Below, in pieces: positions 7,882-14,814 of a stretch of 45,148 bases of DNA. The notes below the pieces were generated by a model. It had not been told where the DNA came from, did not search any database, and was given only the letters and a program-made list of their open reading frames with translations. The translations under genes were made by a program, and so were the position numbers. Every line of letters begins with the position of its first letter. Position 1 is the first letter of the stretch. Source of the stretch: an uncultured Christensenella sp. (GTDB taxonomy: Bacteria > Bacillota > Clostridia > Christensenellales > Borkfalkiaceae); contig CAJUEV010000011.1 of the NCBI GenBank assembly GCA_910585785.1, positions 1 through 45,148 of the forward strand, written 5' to 3'.

Positions 7882-8224
7882 CGCAATTCAAATGCTCCCT
7901 GGCAAGTTCAATCATAGCCATTACGTGCCCGTCGGATACGGAATACAATATTTTTTTGCCGTCCCTTCTGCTTTTTACTATTTTATTATCCTTCAACGTT
8001 TTAAGTTGGTGCGAAACCGCGCTTTGGTTGCCCCCCACCGCCTCGACGATGTGGTCTACGCACAGTTCGCCCACGGACAGCGCAAGCAATATTTTAAGGC
8101 GCGAAGGCTCGCTCACCGCCTTAAACCTTGCCCCCATTTCAGAAATGTCGTCATCGCTCGGCATTGCCGCAAGCGCAGCCTTTATGCGCGCCGAGTGCAA
8201 TTCTTCTTCATCGCAGCGTTCCAT
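7874..8224 (-). CDS. ArsR/SmtB-family metal-responsive repressor
   Basis: A 116-residue winged-helix repressor that should release DNA on binding Zn(II) or Cd(II). ELCVDH (Cys55) lies in the recognition-helix region used by the CadC/SmtB alpha-3N site; residues 67-76 (QSAVSHQLKT) are the recognition helix. At the C-terminus Asp98, His100, His111 and Cys114 keep the spacing of the alpha-5 zinc site of SmtB/CzrA (DxH-10-HxxE/H), with Cys as the last ligand. An N-terminal Cys4 and His10 may add to an alpha-3N site. ATG 8224 follows AAGGAG. Operator and promoter at 8251-8308 show autoregulation. It is the first gene of the efflux operon. Confidence 0.93.
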   Translation of the reverse strand: MERCDEEELHSARIKAALAAMPSDDDISEMGARFKAVSEPSRLKILLALSVGELCVDHIVEAVGGNQSAVSHQLKTLKDNKIVKSRRDGKKILYSVSDGHVMAMIELAREHLNCDE

Positions 8225-8250
8225 TATTCTTACTCCTTATTGTGTGTTAA

Positions 8251-8270
8251 ATATGAATACTTATTCATAT
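8251..8270. promoter_or_regulatory. ArsR/SmtB-type operator
   Basis: A perfect 9-2-9 inverted repeat, ATATGAATA-CT-TATTCATAT, matches the well-known SmtB/CzrA/ZiaR operator form (ATATGAAnn-nn-nTTCATAT). It covers the expected start of transcription of the repressor gene, just downstream of the -10 box. Confidence 0.85.
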
Positions 8271-8279
8271 GATAATAGT

Positions 8280-8308
8280 ATAATAATATATGACTCTATA
8301 AATGTCAA
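8280..8308 (-). promoter_or_regulatory. Promoter of the metal efflux operon
   Basis: A consensus -35 TTGACA (8308-8303), 17-nt spacer and -10 TATTAT (8285-8280) on the minus strand. The operator at 8251-8270 begins 10 nt downstream of the -10 box. Confidence 0.85.
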
Positions 8309-8342
8309 GCAAATTAAAAAAGTTTTATAAAAAATTTTCAAC

Positions 8343-8383
8343 CACAAAAAATCCCCCCTTGGCAAAAGCGCCGAGGGGGGATT
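8343..8383 (-). terminator. Terminator of the surface-protein gene
   Basis: A 14-bp stem (AATCCCCCCTCGGC with GCCAAGGGGGGATT on the minus strand, one mismatch) followed by TTTTTGTGG, 15 nt past the stop codon. Confidence 0.88.
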
Positions 8384-8397
8384 TTGAAATTTTTTAT

Positions 8398-10866
8398 TTA
8401 TTTACTTTTTTGTTTGGCTTTTTTGTTTTTTGAAGTCTTTTCGTACACTTCGTCCAAATCGCCTTTATCCTTGGGTTTTATAACAAGCAACAGTATTATG
8501 CCCACAAGCGAAGCGCCTGCAATTCCCAACAAAATTACGGAAGTCAGGTTGTCCTTAAACCAGGTGTTGTCGCCTTTGATGGGGCGCACCTTGTTGGAAG
8601 AACTTATGCCCATATACGCCGTTTCGGTACGTCCCGCGCCTTCCGTGCTGGTTACAACGCACTCTACAAGATAGAAAGCGTTTGCGTCCTGCGGGGTGAA
8701 CTTGCGAACCGAATCGTCCCACGCGTAGGGACTGAACACTTCGTACTCCTCGTCGTCCGTGTTCATTTTGTTGATGGGCTTAATGGTTTCAAACCAATCT
8801 CTGTGCTCTCTTTTAAGGTCGGCTTTCTTGTCCATAAACTCTCTGTAAGTTATGGCGTAGCCGAACTCCTCAAAAAACTTTTCGCTTTTAAAGCGGTAAA
8901 GCGTGTACTTTGTTTCATAAGCGCTGCCGTTTATATCGAAGGATTCTATATTGTATTCCGAACCAACGTAAGCGGTGTTCTGGTCTTCGGGGTCCTCTAT
9001 GCTGAGTTCGGAAGCCTGAACGTCAAACTCGAACCAAGGAAGGTATCTGTACAAATCTTCCTTATCCTCAAACATTTTTTGGATATTTGAAGAAGATGCG
9101 TCTATCTGCACGCGCTTGGGCTTGCCGTTTTCGTCAACGATATTGCCATCGGCGTCCTTTTCGTAATAATACATACCGTTGCCGGCTGCGTCGGTAGCAA
9201 GCACCGTAAACACGTAATGTCCGCGTTTGGTAAGATTTATCGAAAGGTTTGAAGCGGATTTACCGGTGGAAGACTGGAAGCTTTTTCCGTCGGTAGTATA
9301 GAAAATAGAGTAGTTTAAATCGGAATATTTGGTTACGTTGTCCGAAAGCAATCCTTCCGCGGAAGGCAGATAAAAATAGTTTTTGCTGCCCGCTTTAAGG
9401 TCTTCCGCCGCGCCGTTTACCGCTTTTTGATAATTTTCGGTAATCGCATTCCAATCGCTGCCGTCGTCAACGTATGCAAACGCCGCGCCTATTTTATCTT
9501 TTGCAATAGCAATGTATTCGTTGGTAACCGCGCTGTTGGTAACTTTTACAAGATATTTGCTTTCCACATACCAGTCCATCAAAATCTGCGTTTTGATGCC
9601 GCCGGAAGAAGCCGTATCCTGCAATTCAAGATAAACCTTTACCGCTGCGGTAACTTTGAAGTCTTCATCGTCGAACACCGAAGTATCGTAATCCGCAACC
9701 GCGGGAACGTAGTGCTTTACGTGGGGAATCATAAGCTGCGCTTCGTCCGATTTTACCTTTCTGAAAGGGCTGCCTTCCGAATAGTCGTTGGCGTTGAAGC
9801 TGCCGCTTTTGTTTGCCTGCTCGTTAGTGAGCATAAAGTAATGAGTGGTAGTGTTGGGCGAAGACGCAAGCACGTCTATCACCTGATAATCGAAGGAAAT
9901 TTCGCCGCCTTCTTCAATAAAGGATATTCCCTTATTAAGGCAAAGCACGGGCGCGGTGTCGTCGTTTACCGTTCCGCTTACATAATGTCCGCCTTCCTCC
10001 GCGGGGGTTGAAGTAAGTTTGAAGTTTTGTCCGTTAATGCTGTACAGCACCATCTTCGCATAGGAAGATACGTCTACGTCCGCTTCTTCTCCTTCCGCTG
10101 CTTCGGGATATTTTGCGCTGAACGAAAGGGGCGTTACGGGGGTTGTGGTCGAAGAAGAATATCTTGCGTAATTTCCGCCTACGTTTTTAAACTCGCCCGT
10201 TACCGCTTCGCTGCCGGAAGAAACTTTTACCGAATAAACGTCCTTATCTCTGCCCGTAAACTCAATTTTAATTTTGTCGACGTCAAGCGAAACGGCGTTT
10301 TCGGCAACTTTCCAGTTATCCGCGTCCTTTTCGTCCGTTATAATTACGTTTACCTTCTTTTTATCGGCAGTGGGAACAAAAACGATATAGTTTGTCGTCT
10401 TGTTGTCTTCCGTCTGGAAGTACTGCTGGCTTTCAAACGCTATATAAAACTTTTCAAAGCCCAAAGTCGCGCTTTCGCTCAACTCAAAGCCCAATTCCAT
10501 ATTGAACTTGCCTTCGCGCTTTACGAAGGTTGCAGGCTCGTCCTCTTTGCCTTCTTCGGGCTTGGGACTGTCGTTATAGTACCAATTGTACGCAAGGTGC
10601 TTTTTATAGTTAATCGCGCCGTCCGTCGCTTTAACTACAAGCATAGTATAATATTCGTCATTCGCAGCGTCTGCGCCGGCAATTTTATGCGACCATACTT
10701 CCGCCTCGTCCAAGGACGAAACGCTGAAAATATTCGTCGAGCCGACGGTAACCGTTCTGTCCGCGCTCGCCTTGCGGAAACCTACGCCGAAATAAGCGCC
10801 CAAACACGCGACAAACGCCACGGAAAGAGCGATAACGGAAATTAATTTAAGTTTTAAAGCCTTCAT
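8398..10866 (-). CDS. Large membrane-anchored surface protein, function unknown
   Basis: An 822-residue protein I do not recognise. Residues 1-35 are a signal peptide (basic KALKLK, hydrophobic core, cleavage probably near ASADR). The extracellular part (about 36-770) is acidic, rich in Ser/Thr/Asp and beta-strand-like, with few Cys. A single transmembrane helix at about 774-796 (SVILLGIAGASLVGIILLLV) is followed by a 26-residue Lys-rich cytoplasmic tail, so it is a type I membrane protein and not sortase-anchored. No catalytic motif was seen; segments such as GHYVFTVLATDAAGNGMYYY look like Ig- or fibronectin-type repeats of adhesins. It is monocistronic with its own promoter and a terminator. 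Confidence 0.85.
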   Translation of the reverse strand: MKALKLKLISVIALSVAFVACLGAYFGVGFRKASADRTVTVGSTNIFSVSSLDEAEVWSHKIAGADAANDEYYTMLVVKATDGAINYKKHLAYNWYYNDSPKPEEGKEDEPATFVKREGKFNMELGFELSESATLGFEKFYIAFESQQYFQTEDNKTTNYIVFVPTADKKKVNVIITDEKDADNWKVAENAVSLDVDKIKIEFTGRDKDVYSVKVSSGSEAVTGEFKNVGGNYARYSSSTTTPVTPLSFSAKYPEAAEGEEADVDVSSYAKMVLYSINGQNFKLTSTPAEEGGHYVSGTVNDDTAPVLCLNKGISFIEEGGEISFDYQVIDVLASSPNTTTHYFMLTNEQANKSGSFNANDYSEGSPFRKVKSDEAQLMIPHVKHYVPAVADYDTSVFDDEDFKVTAAVKVYLELQDTASSGGIKTQILMDWYVESKYLVKVTNSAVTNEYIAIAKDKIGAAFAYVDDGSDWNAITENYQKAVNGAAEDLKAGSKNYFYLPSAEGLLSDNVTKYSDLNYSIFYTTDGKSFQSSTGKSASNLSINLTKRGHYVFTVLATDAAGNGMYYYEKDADGNIVDENGKPKRVQIDASSSNIQKMFEDKEDLYRYLPWFEFDVQASELSIEDPEDQNTAYVGSEYNIESFDINGSAYETKYTLYRFKSEKFFEEFGYAITYREFMDKKADLKREHRDWFETIKPINKMNTDDEEYEVFSPYAWDDSVRKFTPQDANAFYLVECVVTSTEGAGRTETAYMGISSSNKVRPIKGDNTWFKDNLTSVILLGIAGASLVGIILLLVIKPKDKGDLDEVYEKTSKNKKAKQKSK

Positions 10867-10950
10867 ATTTTTTATCCCGAGCCCGCGCGCCTGCGCGGTG
10901 TATTTTTTTATTTTGAATACTTTGTCGCCGCGGATTTATGCACCGCAACG

Positions 10951-10977
10951 CAAAAAAGAGTACAAAAACACTTGTAC
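10951..10977 (-). promoter_or_regulatory. Terminator-like hairpin at the 5' end of the surface-protein leader
   Basis: On the minus strand a stem GTACAA/TTGTAC (6-nt loop) is followed by TCTTTTTTG, starting at about +1 of the predicted transcript. It could give early termination or be a bystander. A second GC-rich stem-loop lies near 10880-10898. Confidence 0.4.
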
Positions 10978-10983
10978 CGAATT

Positions 10984-11012
10984 ATTTTACTATAAGAAAA
11001 AACCGTTGTCAA
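10984..11012 (-). promoter_or_regulatory. Promoter of the surface-protein gene
   Basis: Minus-strand consensus -35 TTGACA (11012-11007), 17-nt spacer, -10 TAAAAT (10989-10984). The leader would be about 110 nt. Confidence 0.8.
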
Positions 11013-11065
11013 TAATTTTTAGCGGAGGTTTGGCAAGAAATGGCGCCAAACATAGGCAAAAACTC

Positions 11066-11094
11066 TTTACAACATATTTGCGTTATGGTATTAT
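11066..11094 (+). promoter_or_regulatory. Promoter of the lysine riboswitch-asd-dapA-dapB transcript
   Basis: -35 TTTACA (11066-11071), 17-nt spacer, -10 TATTAT (11089-11094). Transcription would begin at about 11101, exactly where riboswitch stem P1 begins. Confidence 0.75.
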
Positions 11095-11100
11095 CTTTTT

Positions 11101-11274
11101 GCATTCAGAGGAGCGGACGGGCAAAAGTACCCGCGGCGAAGAAATTTTTAAGGGAAGTTTCGCTTATTACGCCGCGGCAAAAGGGCGCCTCCGCCGAGAT
11201 GCGGCTTACCTTGCGCCGCGTCGGGCGCACGGGTTAACACCTTTGCGACTGTCACGAAAGTGATGCGCTAATGC
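11101..11274 (+). promoter_or_regulatory. Lysine riboswitch (L-box) aptamer
   Basis: The leader contains the L-box landmarks in order: CAGAGGAGCG after the 5' side of P1, CAAAAGTAC in P2, AAGGGAAG, the CGCCGAGATG core corresponding to GTCGCCGAAG of Bacillus lysC, and GCGACTGTCACGAAAGTGAT-GCGCTA corresponding to GGCTGTCAAGAAA...GGGCTATC. P1 can form from GCATT (11101-11105) and AATGC (11270-11274). It is followed by an intrinsic terminator and lies upstream of three lysine/diaminopimelate genes, so lysine binding should switch transcription off. Recognition is by eye. Confidence 0.9.
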
Positions 11275-11291
11275 CGTTTAAAGCAATTTAC

Positions 11292-11320
11292 GGGCAGTGC
11301 GCGCACTGCCCTGTTTTTTT
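11292..11320 (+). terminator. Riboswitch expression-platform terminator
   Basis: A perfect 10-bp stem (GGGCAGTGCG with CGCACTGCCC) is followed by TGTTTTTTT; the asd ribosome site AGGAG begins at the next base. The left arm can alternatively pair with the 3' edge of the aptamer (GTGATGCGC and TGCC, 11260-11275), a plausible antiterminator. Confidence 0.9.
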
Positions 11321-11332
11321 AGGAGTTTGTTT

Positions 11333-12409
11333 ATGAAAAAGTTTAAAGTCGGCGTAATAGGCGCTACCGGTATGGTAGGACAGCGTTTTTTGCTTATTTT
11401 GCAGGACCACCCCTGGTTTGAGGTTAAGGTTTTGGCTGCCTCCTCCTCGTCCGCGGGCAAAAAATACCGCGACGCGCTCAAACGCTGGCATATGTCGCAG
11501 CCCATTCCCGAAAAGTTTGCGGACGTAACCGTTATGGACGCAGTCGCCGATATGCAAAAAATAGCGCAAACTGTTGATTTTTGCTTTTGCGCGGTAAATA
11601 TGGGCAAGGACGAAATACGCGATTTGGAATACGCGTACGCAAAACTCGAATGCCCGATAGTTTCAAACAATTCGGCGCACCGTTTTACGGACGACGTGCC
11701 TATGATAATACCCGAAATAAATCCCGAACATCTTGAAGTTATCGCCGCGCAGAAAAAGCGGCTTGGCACAAAACGCGGGTTTATAGCGGTGAAAAGCAAC
11801 TGTTCGCTTCAATCGTACGTACCGTTGCTGCATCCATTAAAAAAATTCGGAATAGTTTCCGCCGCGGTATGCACCTATCAGGCAATTTCCGGCGCGGGCA
11901 AAACTTTTGAAACTATGCCCGAAATTTGCGACAACGTAATACCCTACATCGGAGGCGAGGAAGAAAAAAGCGAGCGCGAGCCGTTGAAAATCTGGGGCGA
12001 AGTCAAGGACGGCAAAATTATTTCCGCCGCCACCCCCGCCATCTCCGCTCAATGCGTCAGAGTGCCCGTTTCCGACGGACACACAGCGGCGTGCTTCGTT
12101 AAGTTTGAAAACGCTCCGACGGAAGAAGAAATTATTTCCGCCTGGGATAAATTTTACGGCGAACCGCAGACTTTGCGCCTGCCCGGCGCTCCCGAAAAAT
12201 TTATAAGATATTTCAAAGAAGACAACCGCCCTCAACCCGCTTTGGACAGAAATATTGATAAAGGTATGTCCGTTTGCGCGGGACGACTCAGAAAAGACGT
12301 TGTGTTCGACTATAAATTTATAGGTTTTTCACACAACACCCTGCGCGGGGCGGCGGGCGGCGCCGTGCTGCTTGCCGAACTGCTTGCGGCGAAGGGATAT
12401 TTCGACTGA
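11333..12409 (+). CDS. asd: Aspartate-semialdehyde dehydrogenase, archaeal/fungal type
   Basis: Reduces aspartyl phosphate to aspartate semialdehyde with NADPH, the branch-point step to lysine, diaminopimelate, threonine and methionine. It has 358 residues, with the NADP-binding GVIGATGMVGQRF at 7-19, the catalytic Cys157 in VKSNCSLQS, and the His of RVPVSDGHTA. Length, SNNSAHR, and the YQAISGAGK segment fit the archaeal/eukaryotic subgroup and not the E. coli form. ATG 11333 is chosen because AGGAG lies 8 nt before it; the upstream in-frame ATG at 11297 falls inside the terminator stem. It is the first gene of asd-dapA-dapB and is controlled by the lysine riboswitch. Confidence 0.95.
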   Translation: MKKFKVGVIGATGMVGQRFLLILQDHPWFEVKVLAASSSSAGKKYRDALKRWHMSQPIPEKFADVTVMDAVADMQKIAQTVDFCFCAVNMGKDEIRDLEYAYAKLECPIVSNNSAHRFTDDVPMIIPEINPEHLEVIAAQKKRLGTKRGFIAVKSNCSLQSYVPLLHPLKKFGIVSAAVCTYQAISGAGKTFETMPEICDNVIPYIGGEEEKSEREPLKIWGEVKDGKIISAATPAISAQCVRVPVSDGHTAACFVKFENAPTEEEIISAWDKFYGEPQTLRLPGAPEKFIRYFKEDNRPQPALDRNIDKGMSVCAGRLRKDVVFDYKFIGFSHNTLRGAAGGAVLLAELLAAKGYFD

Positions 12410-12424
12410 AAAAAATCATATTTG

Positions 12425-12465
12425 GCGGCTTAAACATACCATAATATAGCCGCACAGCGGCGGAC
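12425..12465 (+). other. Alternative hairpins between asd and dapA
   Basis: The 87-nt gap holds GCGGCT (12425-12430) complementary to AGCCGC (12448-12453), while GCCGC-ACA-GCGGC can form a competing smaller stem. No T-run follows. This may be an mRNA processing or stability element; no recognised function. Confidence 0.3.
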
Positions 12466-12496
12466 AAAACGCGGGTTTTGTAAAAAGGAGATATTT

Positions 12497-13384
12497 ATGA
12501 CGGGTTTTTGCAACGGAATACTTACGGCGATGATTACGCCTTTTGACGAATACGGAGTTAATTTTACCGAATTCGGAAAAATGATAGAGTACCAGATTGA
12601 CGGCGGAACGGACGCTTTGGTGGTTTTGGGTACGACGGGCGAGCCCGCGACGATGACGGAAGACGAAAAGACCGAAACCGTAAAATACGCCGTAAAAAAA
12701 GCGGCGGGAAGAATTAAAATTATAGTGGGCGCGGGCAGCAACGACACGGCGAAAGCCGTTGCCGCAAGCAAACGCGCGGAAGAGCTGGGCGCGGACGGCG
12801 TGCTGGCGGTCACCCCCTATTACAACAAGTGCACTCAAAAGGGACTTTACGAATATTACAAGGCGATATGCTCGGCGGTGAAAATACCCGTAATCGCCTA
12901 CAACGTGCCCTCGCGCACAGCGGTAAACATTCTGCCCGAAACCGCAGAAAAACTTGCTTACATACCGAATATGGCGGGGATAAAGGAAGCAAGCGGCAAT
13001 ATGGCGCAGGTATGCGAAACAATGCGGCGAATCCGCGGCAAGATGGATTTGTTTTCCGGCGAAGATTTTTTGAATTTGCCTATGCTTGCAATAGGCGGCG
13101 CGGGACTTATTTCGGTCACCTCAAACATAGCGCCCGCCCTCGTCAAAAAAATGTATAATCTTGTCAAACAAAACAAACTTGACGAAGCAAACGCGGTGCA
13201 GGACTTTTTGCTGCCGTTGGAGGACGCGTGCTTTCTTGAAGTAAACCCTATTCCCATCAAAGCGGCGTACAATATGCTTGGGTTTAAGGCGGGAACGCCG
13301 CGCGCGCCGCTGACCGAACTTGAAGACTGCAACAAGAAAATTTTGCTTGAAGAAATGAAAAAAGCGGGGTTGAAAACCATATGA
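12497..13384 (+). CDS. dapA: 4-hydroxy-tetrahydrodipicolinate synthase
   Basis: Condenses pyruvate with aspartate semialdehyde in the first committed step of lysine and diaminopimelate synthesis. At 295 residues it is full length. Seen are GTTGE (45-49), the YNVPSR segment with the proton-relay Tyr135 and Arg140, and the Schiff-base Lys163 in AGIKEASGN. ATG 12497 follows AAGGAG. The stop codon overlaps the dapB start by 4 nt (ATGA), giving translational coupling. Regulated together with asd by the lysine riboswitch. Confidence 0.97.
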   Translation: MTGFCNGILTAMITPFDEYGVNFTEFGKMIEYQIDGGTDALVVLGTTGEPATMTEDEKTETVKYAVKKAAGRIKIIVGAGSNDTAKAVAASKRAEELGADGVLAVTPYYNKCTQKGLYEYYKAICSAVKIPVIAYNVPSRTAVNILPETAEKLAYIPNMAGIKEASGNMAQVCETMRRIRGKMDLFSGEDFLNLPMLAIGGAGLISVTSNIAPALVKKMYNLVKQNKLDEANAVQDFLLPLEDACFLEVNPIPIKAAYNMLGFKAGTPRAPLTELEDCNKKILLEEMKKAGLKTI

Positions 13385-14136
13385 TTAACGTACTTATTTG
13401 CGGAATAAACGGAAAAATGGGCAAAAATATTTTAAGCCTTATTCAAGAAGACGGCGAAACTTACGCCGTTTGCGGAGTTGACGTAACCGCGGCAACGGAA
13501 AAATTGCCCCCCGTATATGCCGCGTTCGGCGACGTAAAAGAAAAGCCCGACGTTATTATAGACTTTTCCTCACCCGCCGTTTTGAAGGACGAACTCGGTT
13601 GGGCTGTAAAGCACAACTGCCCCGTGGTGCTTGCCGCGACGGGATACTCCAAAGAAGATTTATCACTTATAAACGGCGCGGCTGAAAAAATAGCGGTTTT
13701 TAAAACCGCAAACTTTTCGCTTGGAGTAAACCTGCTTGTGAAGCTTGTAAAACAAGCCGCCGAGGCGCTGGGCGAAAATTTTGATATTGAAATTATAGAA
13801 AGACATCATAACCGCAAAACCGACGCCCCCTCCGGCACGGCGCTTATGCTTGCCGAAAGCGCTGCTTCCGCTTTCGACGGCGGAAAAGAATACCTTTACG
13901 GCAGAAGCGGCAACGTTGGCAAACGCGGCAGCGAGATAGGTTTGCACGCGGTGCGCGGCGGAACCATTGTGGGCGAACACGACGTTATGTTTGCCGGCGA
14001 GGACGAAATTATAACTCTTTCACACTCGGCGCGCTCTAAAAGAGTTTTTGCCGCGGGCGCAGTGAAAGCCGCCAAGTGGCTTGCAGGCAAACCCGCAGGA
14101 TTGTACGATATGACTGACGTGCTTGAAAATTTGTAA
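13381..14136 (+). CDS. dapB: 4-hydroxy-tetrahydrodipicolinate reductase
   Basis: Reduces the DapA product to tetrahydrodipicolinate using NAD(P)H. It has 251 residues, with the nucleotide-binding GINGKMGK near residue 8, FSSP, TGY (KEDL), and the family signature ERHHNRKTDAPSGTA with the catalytic HH pair and Lys. It overlaps dapA by 4 nt and is the last gene of the operon, ending at a long perfect hairpin. The remaining diaminopimelate genes are not in the window. Confidence 0.97.
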   Translation: MINVLICGINGKMGKNILSLIQEDGETYAVCGVDVTAATEKLPPVYAAFGDVKEKPDVIIDFSSPAVLKDELGWAVKHNCPVVLAATGYSKEDLSLINGAAEKIAVFKTANFSLGVNLLVKLVKQAAEALGENFDIEIIERHHNRKTDAPSGTALMLAESAASAFDGGKEYLYGRSGNVGKRGSEIGLHAVRGGTIVGEHDVMFAGEDEIITLSHSARSKRVFAAGAVKAAKWLAGKPAGLYDMTDVLENL

Positions 14137-14150
14137 TAAAATATAAAGTT

Positions 14151-14186
14151 ATGCCGTGGGGCGCATATGCGCCCCACGGCATTTTT
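14151..14186. terminator. Terminator after dapB, shared with the XRE gene
   Basis: A perfect 32-nt palindrome (arms 14151-14166 and 14167-14182) followed by TTTT on the plus strand. It fills the space between the convergent dapB and XRE genes. Confidence 0.88.
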
Positions 14187-14397
14187 AATCGTCTTTTATT
14201 CCTAACAGATAATCGGCGGAAACGTTGAAATAGTCCGCAAGCTTAATTATTTCGTCAAGACACGGCTCATTATATCCTGTTTTCCATTTTGAAAGTTTTT
14301 GCTTTGAAATTTGCAAATCTTTGCTTATTTCATTTTGCTTTTTTTCGCAACTATTCAAAAGTTCCGTCAAGCGCGCAACAAATTTATTAGTTTTCAT
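14185..14397 (-). CDS. XRE-family transcriptional regulator
   Basis: A 70-residue Cro/CI-type helix-turn-helix protein. Residues about 22-45 (NEISKDLQISKQKLSKWKTG) are the helix-turn-helix, followed by the typical PCLDEIIKLADYFNVSADYLLG ending. It has no effector domain, so it is likely a simple repressor. The ribosome site is weak (AGGA). It is divergent from the Cys-rich protein at 14497 and a perfect palindrome at 14418-14432 lies between them, which suggests autoregulation or control of the neighbour. Such regulators are common in defence and mobile loci, but nothing else here indicates a mobile element. Confidence 0.9.
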   Translation of the reverse strand: MKTNKFVARLTELLNSCEKKQNEISKDLQISKQKLSKWKTGYNEPCLDEIIKLADYFNVSADYLLGIKDD

Positions 14398-14417
14398 TGG
14401 AGTTCCTGAAAGCAGAA

Positions 14418-14432
14418 TATCAAAATTTGATA
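14418..14432. promoter_or_regulatory. Palindrome between the XRE gene and its divergent neighbour
   Basis: TATCAAAATTTGATA, a perfect 15-nt odd-centred palindrome, lies 21 nt upstream of the XRE start codon and 9 nt upstream of the -35 box of the plus-strand promoter. It is a good candidate for the XRE operator; this is inference. Confidence 0.5.
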
Positions 14433-14440
14433 CAAATTAG

Positions 14441-14469
14441 TTGACAGTTTCTAAAATAGGGACTATAAT
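14441..14469 (+). promoter_or_regulatory. Full-consensus sigma-A promoter
   Basis: TTGACA (14441-14446), 17-nt spacer, TATAAT (14464-14469): both boxes match the consensus exactly. Start of transcription near 14476 leaves only about 20 nt before the ATG at 14497. Confidence 0.9.
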
Positions 14470-14496
14470 CAAAACTATAAGCGTTTGGTATTAATT

Positions 14497-14763
14497 ATGA
14501 AAAAAGACTCAAAACACTATTGCATAACTTGCAGGCACTTCTGCCAATATTACATAAAATATAAAGAAACTTATAAGCCCGTCACTTGCGGATTTTGCAC
14601 AAACGAACAACTTACGCCGGATACAAGAAAAAAATTCACTTCAAATTTAAACGCCTGCGATTTATGGATTAAAAACAAAAATGCAACCGCCTTTGAAAGC
14701 AGCGAAGCGGATTTTTTATTGAAAACCTTAAAGAGCATTGACGAAAAAACTTCAAACACCTAA
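14497..14763 (+). CDS. Small Cys-rich protein, putative zinc binding
   Basis: An 88-residue protein not assigned to a named family. Cys/His residues are arranged as HYCITCRHFC (CxxC plus HxxC), CGFC and a final CDLW, followed by a charged C-terminal tail (to SNT). The CxxC...CGFC arrangement suggests a small zinc-ribbon-like fold. It resembles the protein at 33691-33945 in order and spacing: CxxC, then YxxKY or HYxK, GxC, and CxxW. ATG 14497 is preferred to the TTG at 14485. No Shine-Dalgarno sequence precedes it, though the promoter is full consensus. Divergent from an XRE regulator. Confidence 0.75.
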   Translation: MKKDSKHYCITCRHFCQYYIKYKETYKPVTCGFCTNEQLTPDTRKKFTSNLNACDLWIKNKNATAFESSEADFLLKTLKSIDEKTSNT

Positions 14764-14764
14764 C

Positions 14765-14805
14765 AAAAAGCGGCTTACCGAATTTGGTCTTCGGTAAACC
14801 GCTTT
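14765..14805. terminator. Bidirectional terminator between the Cys-rich gene and ppa
   Basis: A 16-bp stem with one mismatch (14767-14782 and 14790-14805). The minus-strand side ends in CTTTTTG and serves ppa; the plus-strand side ends in CTTTGC. Confidence 0.8.
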
Positions 14806-14814
14806 GCTTAATTT

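Noticed and set aside
10877..10920. Plus-strand terminator CCGCGC-GCCT-GCGCGG with a T-run
   Set aside because: No plus-strand gene ends before it; it lies in the minus-strand leader of the surface-protein gene, so it is more likely part of that leader or a read-through stop.
14185..14763. Classical toxin-antitoxin pair (XRE antitoxin with a toxin)
   Set aside because: The genes are divergent rather than in one operon, and the Cys-rich protein has no known toxin signature.
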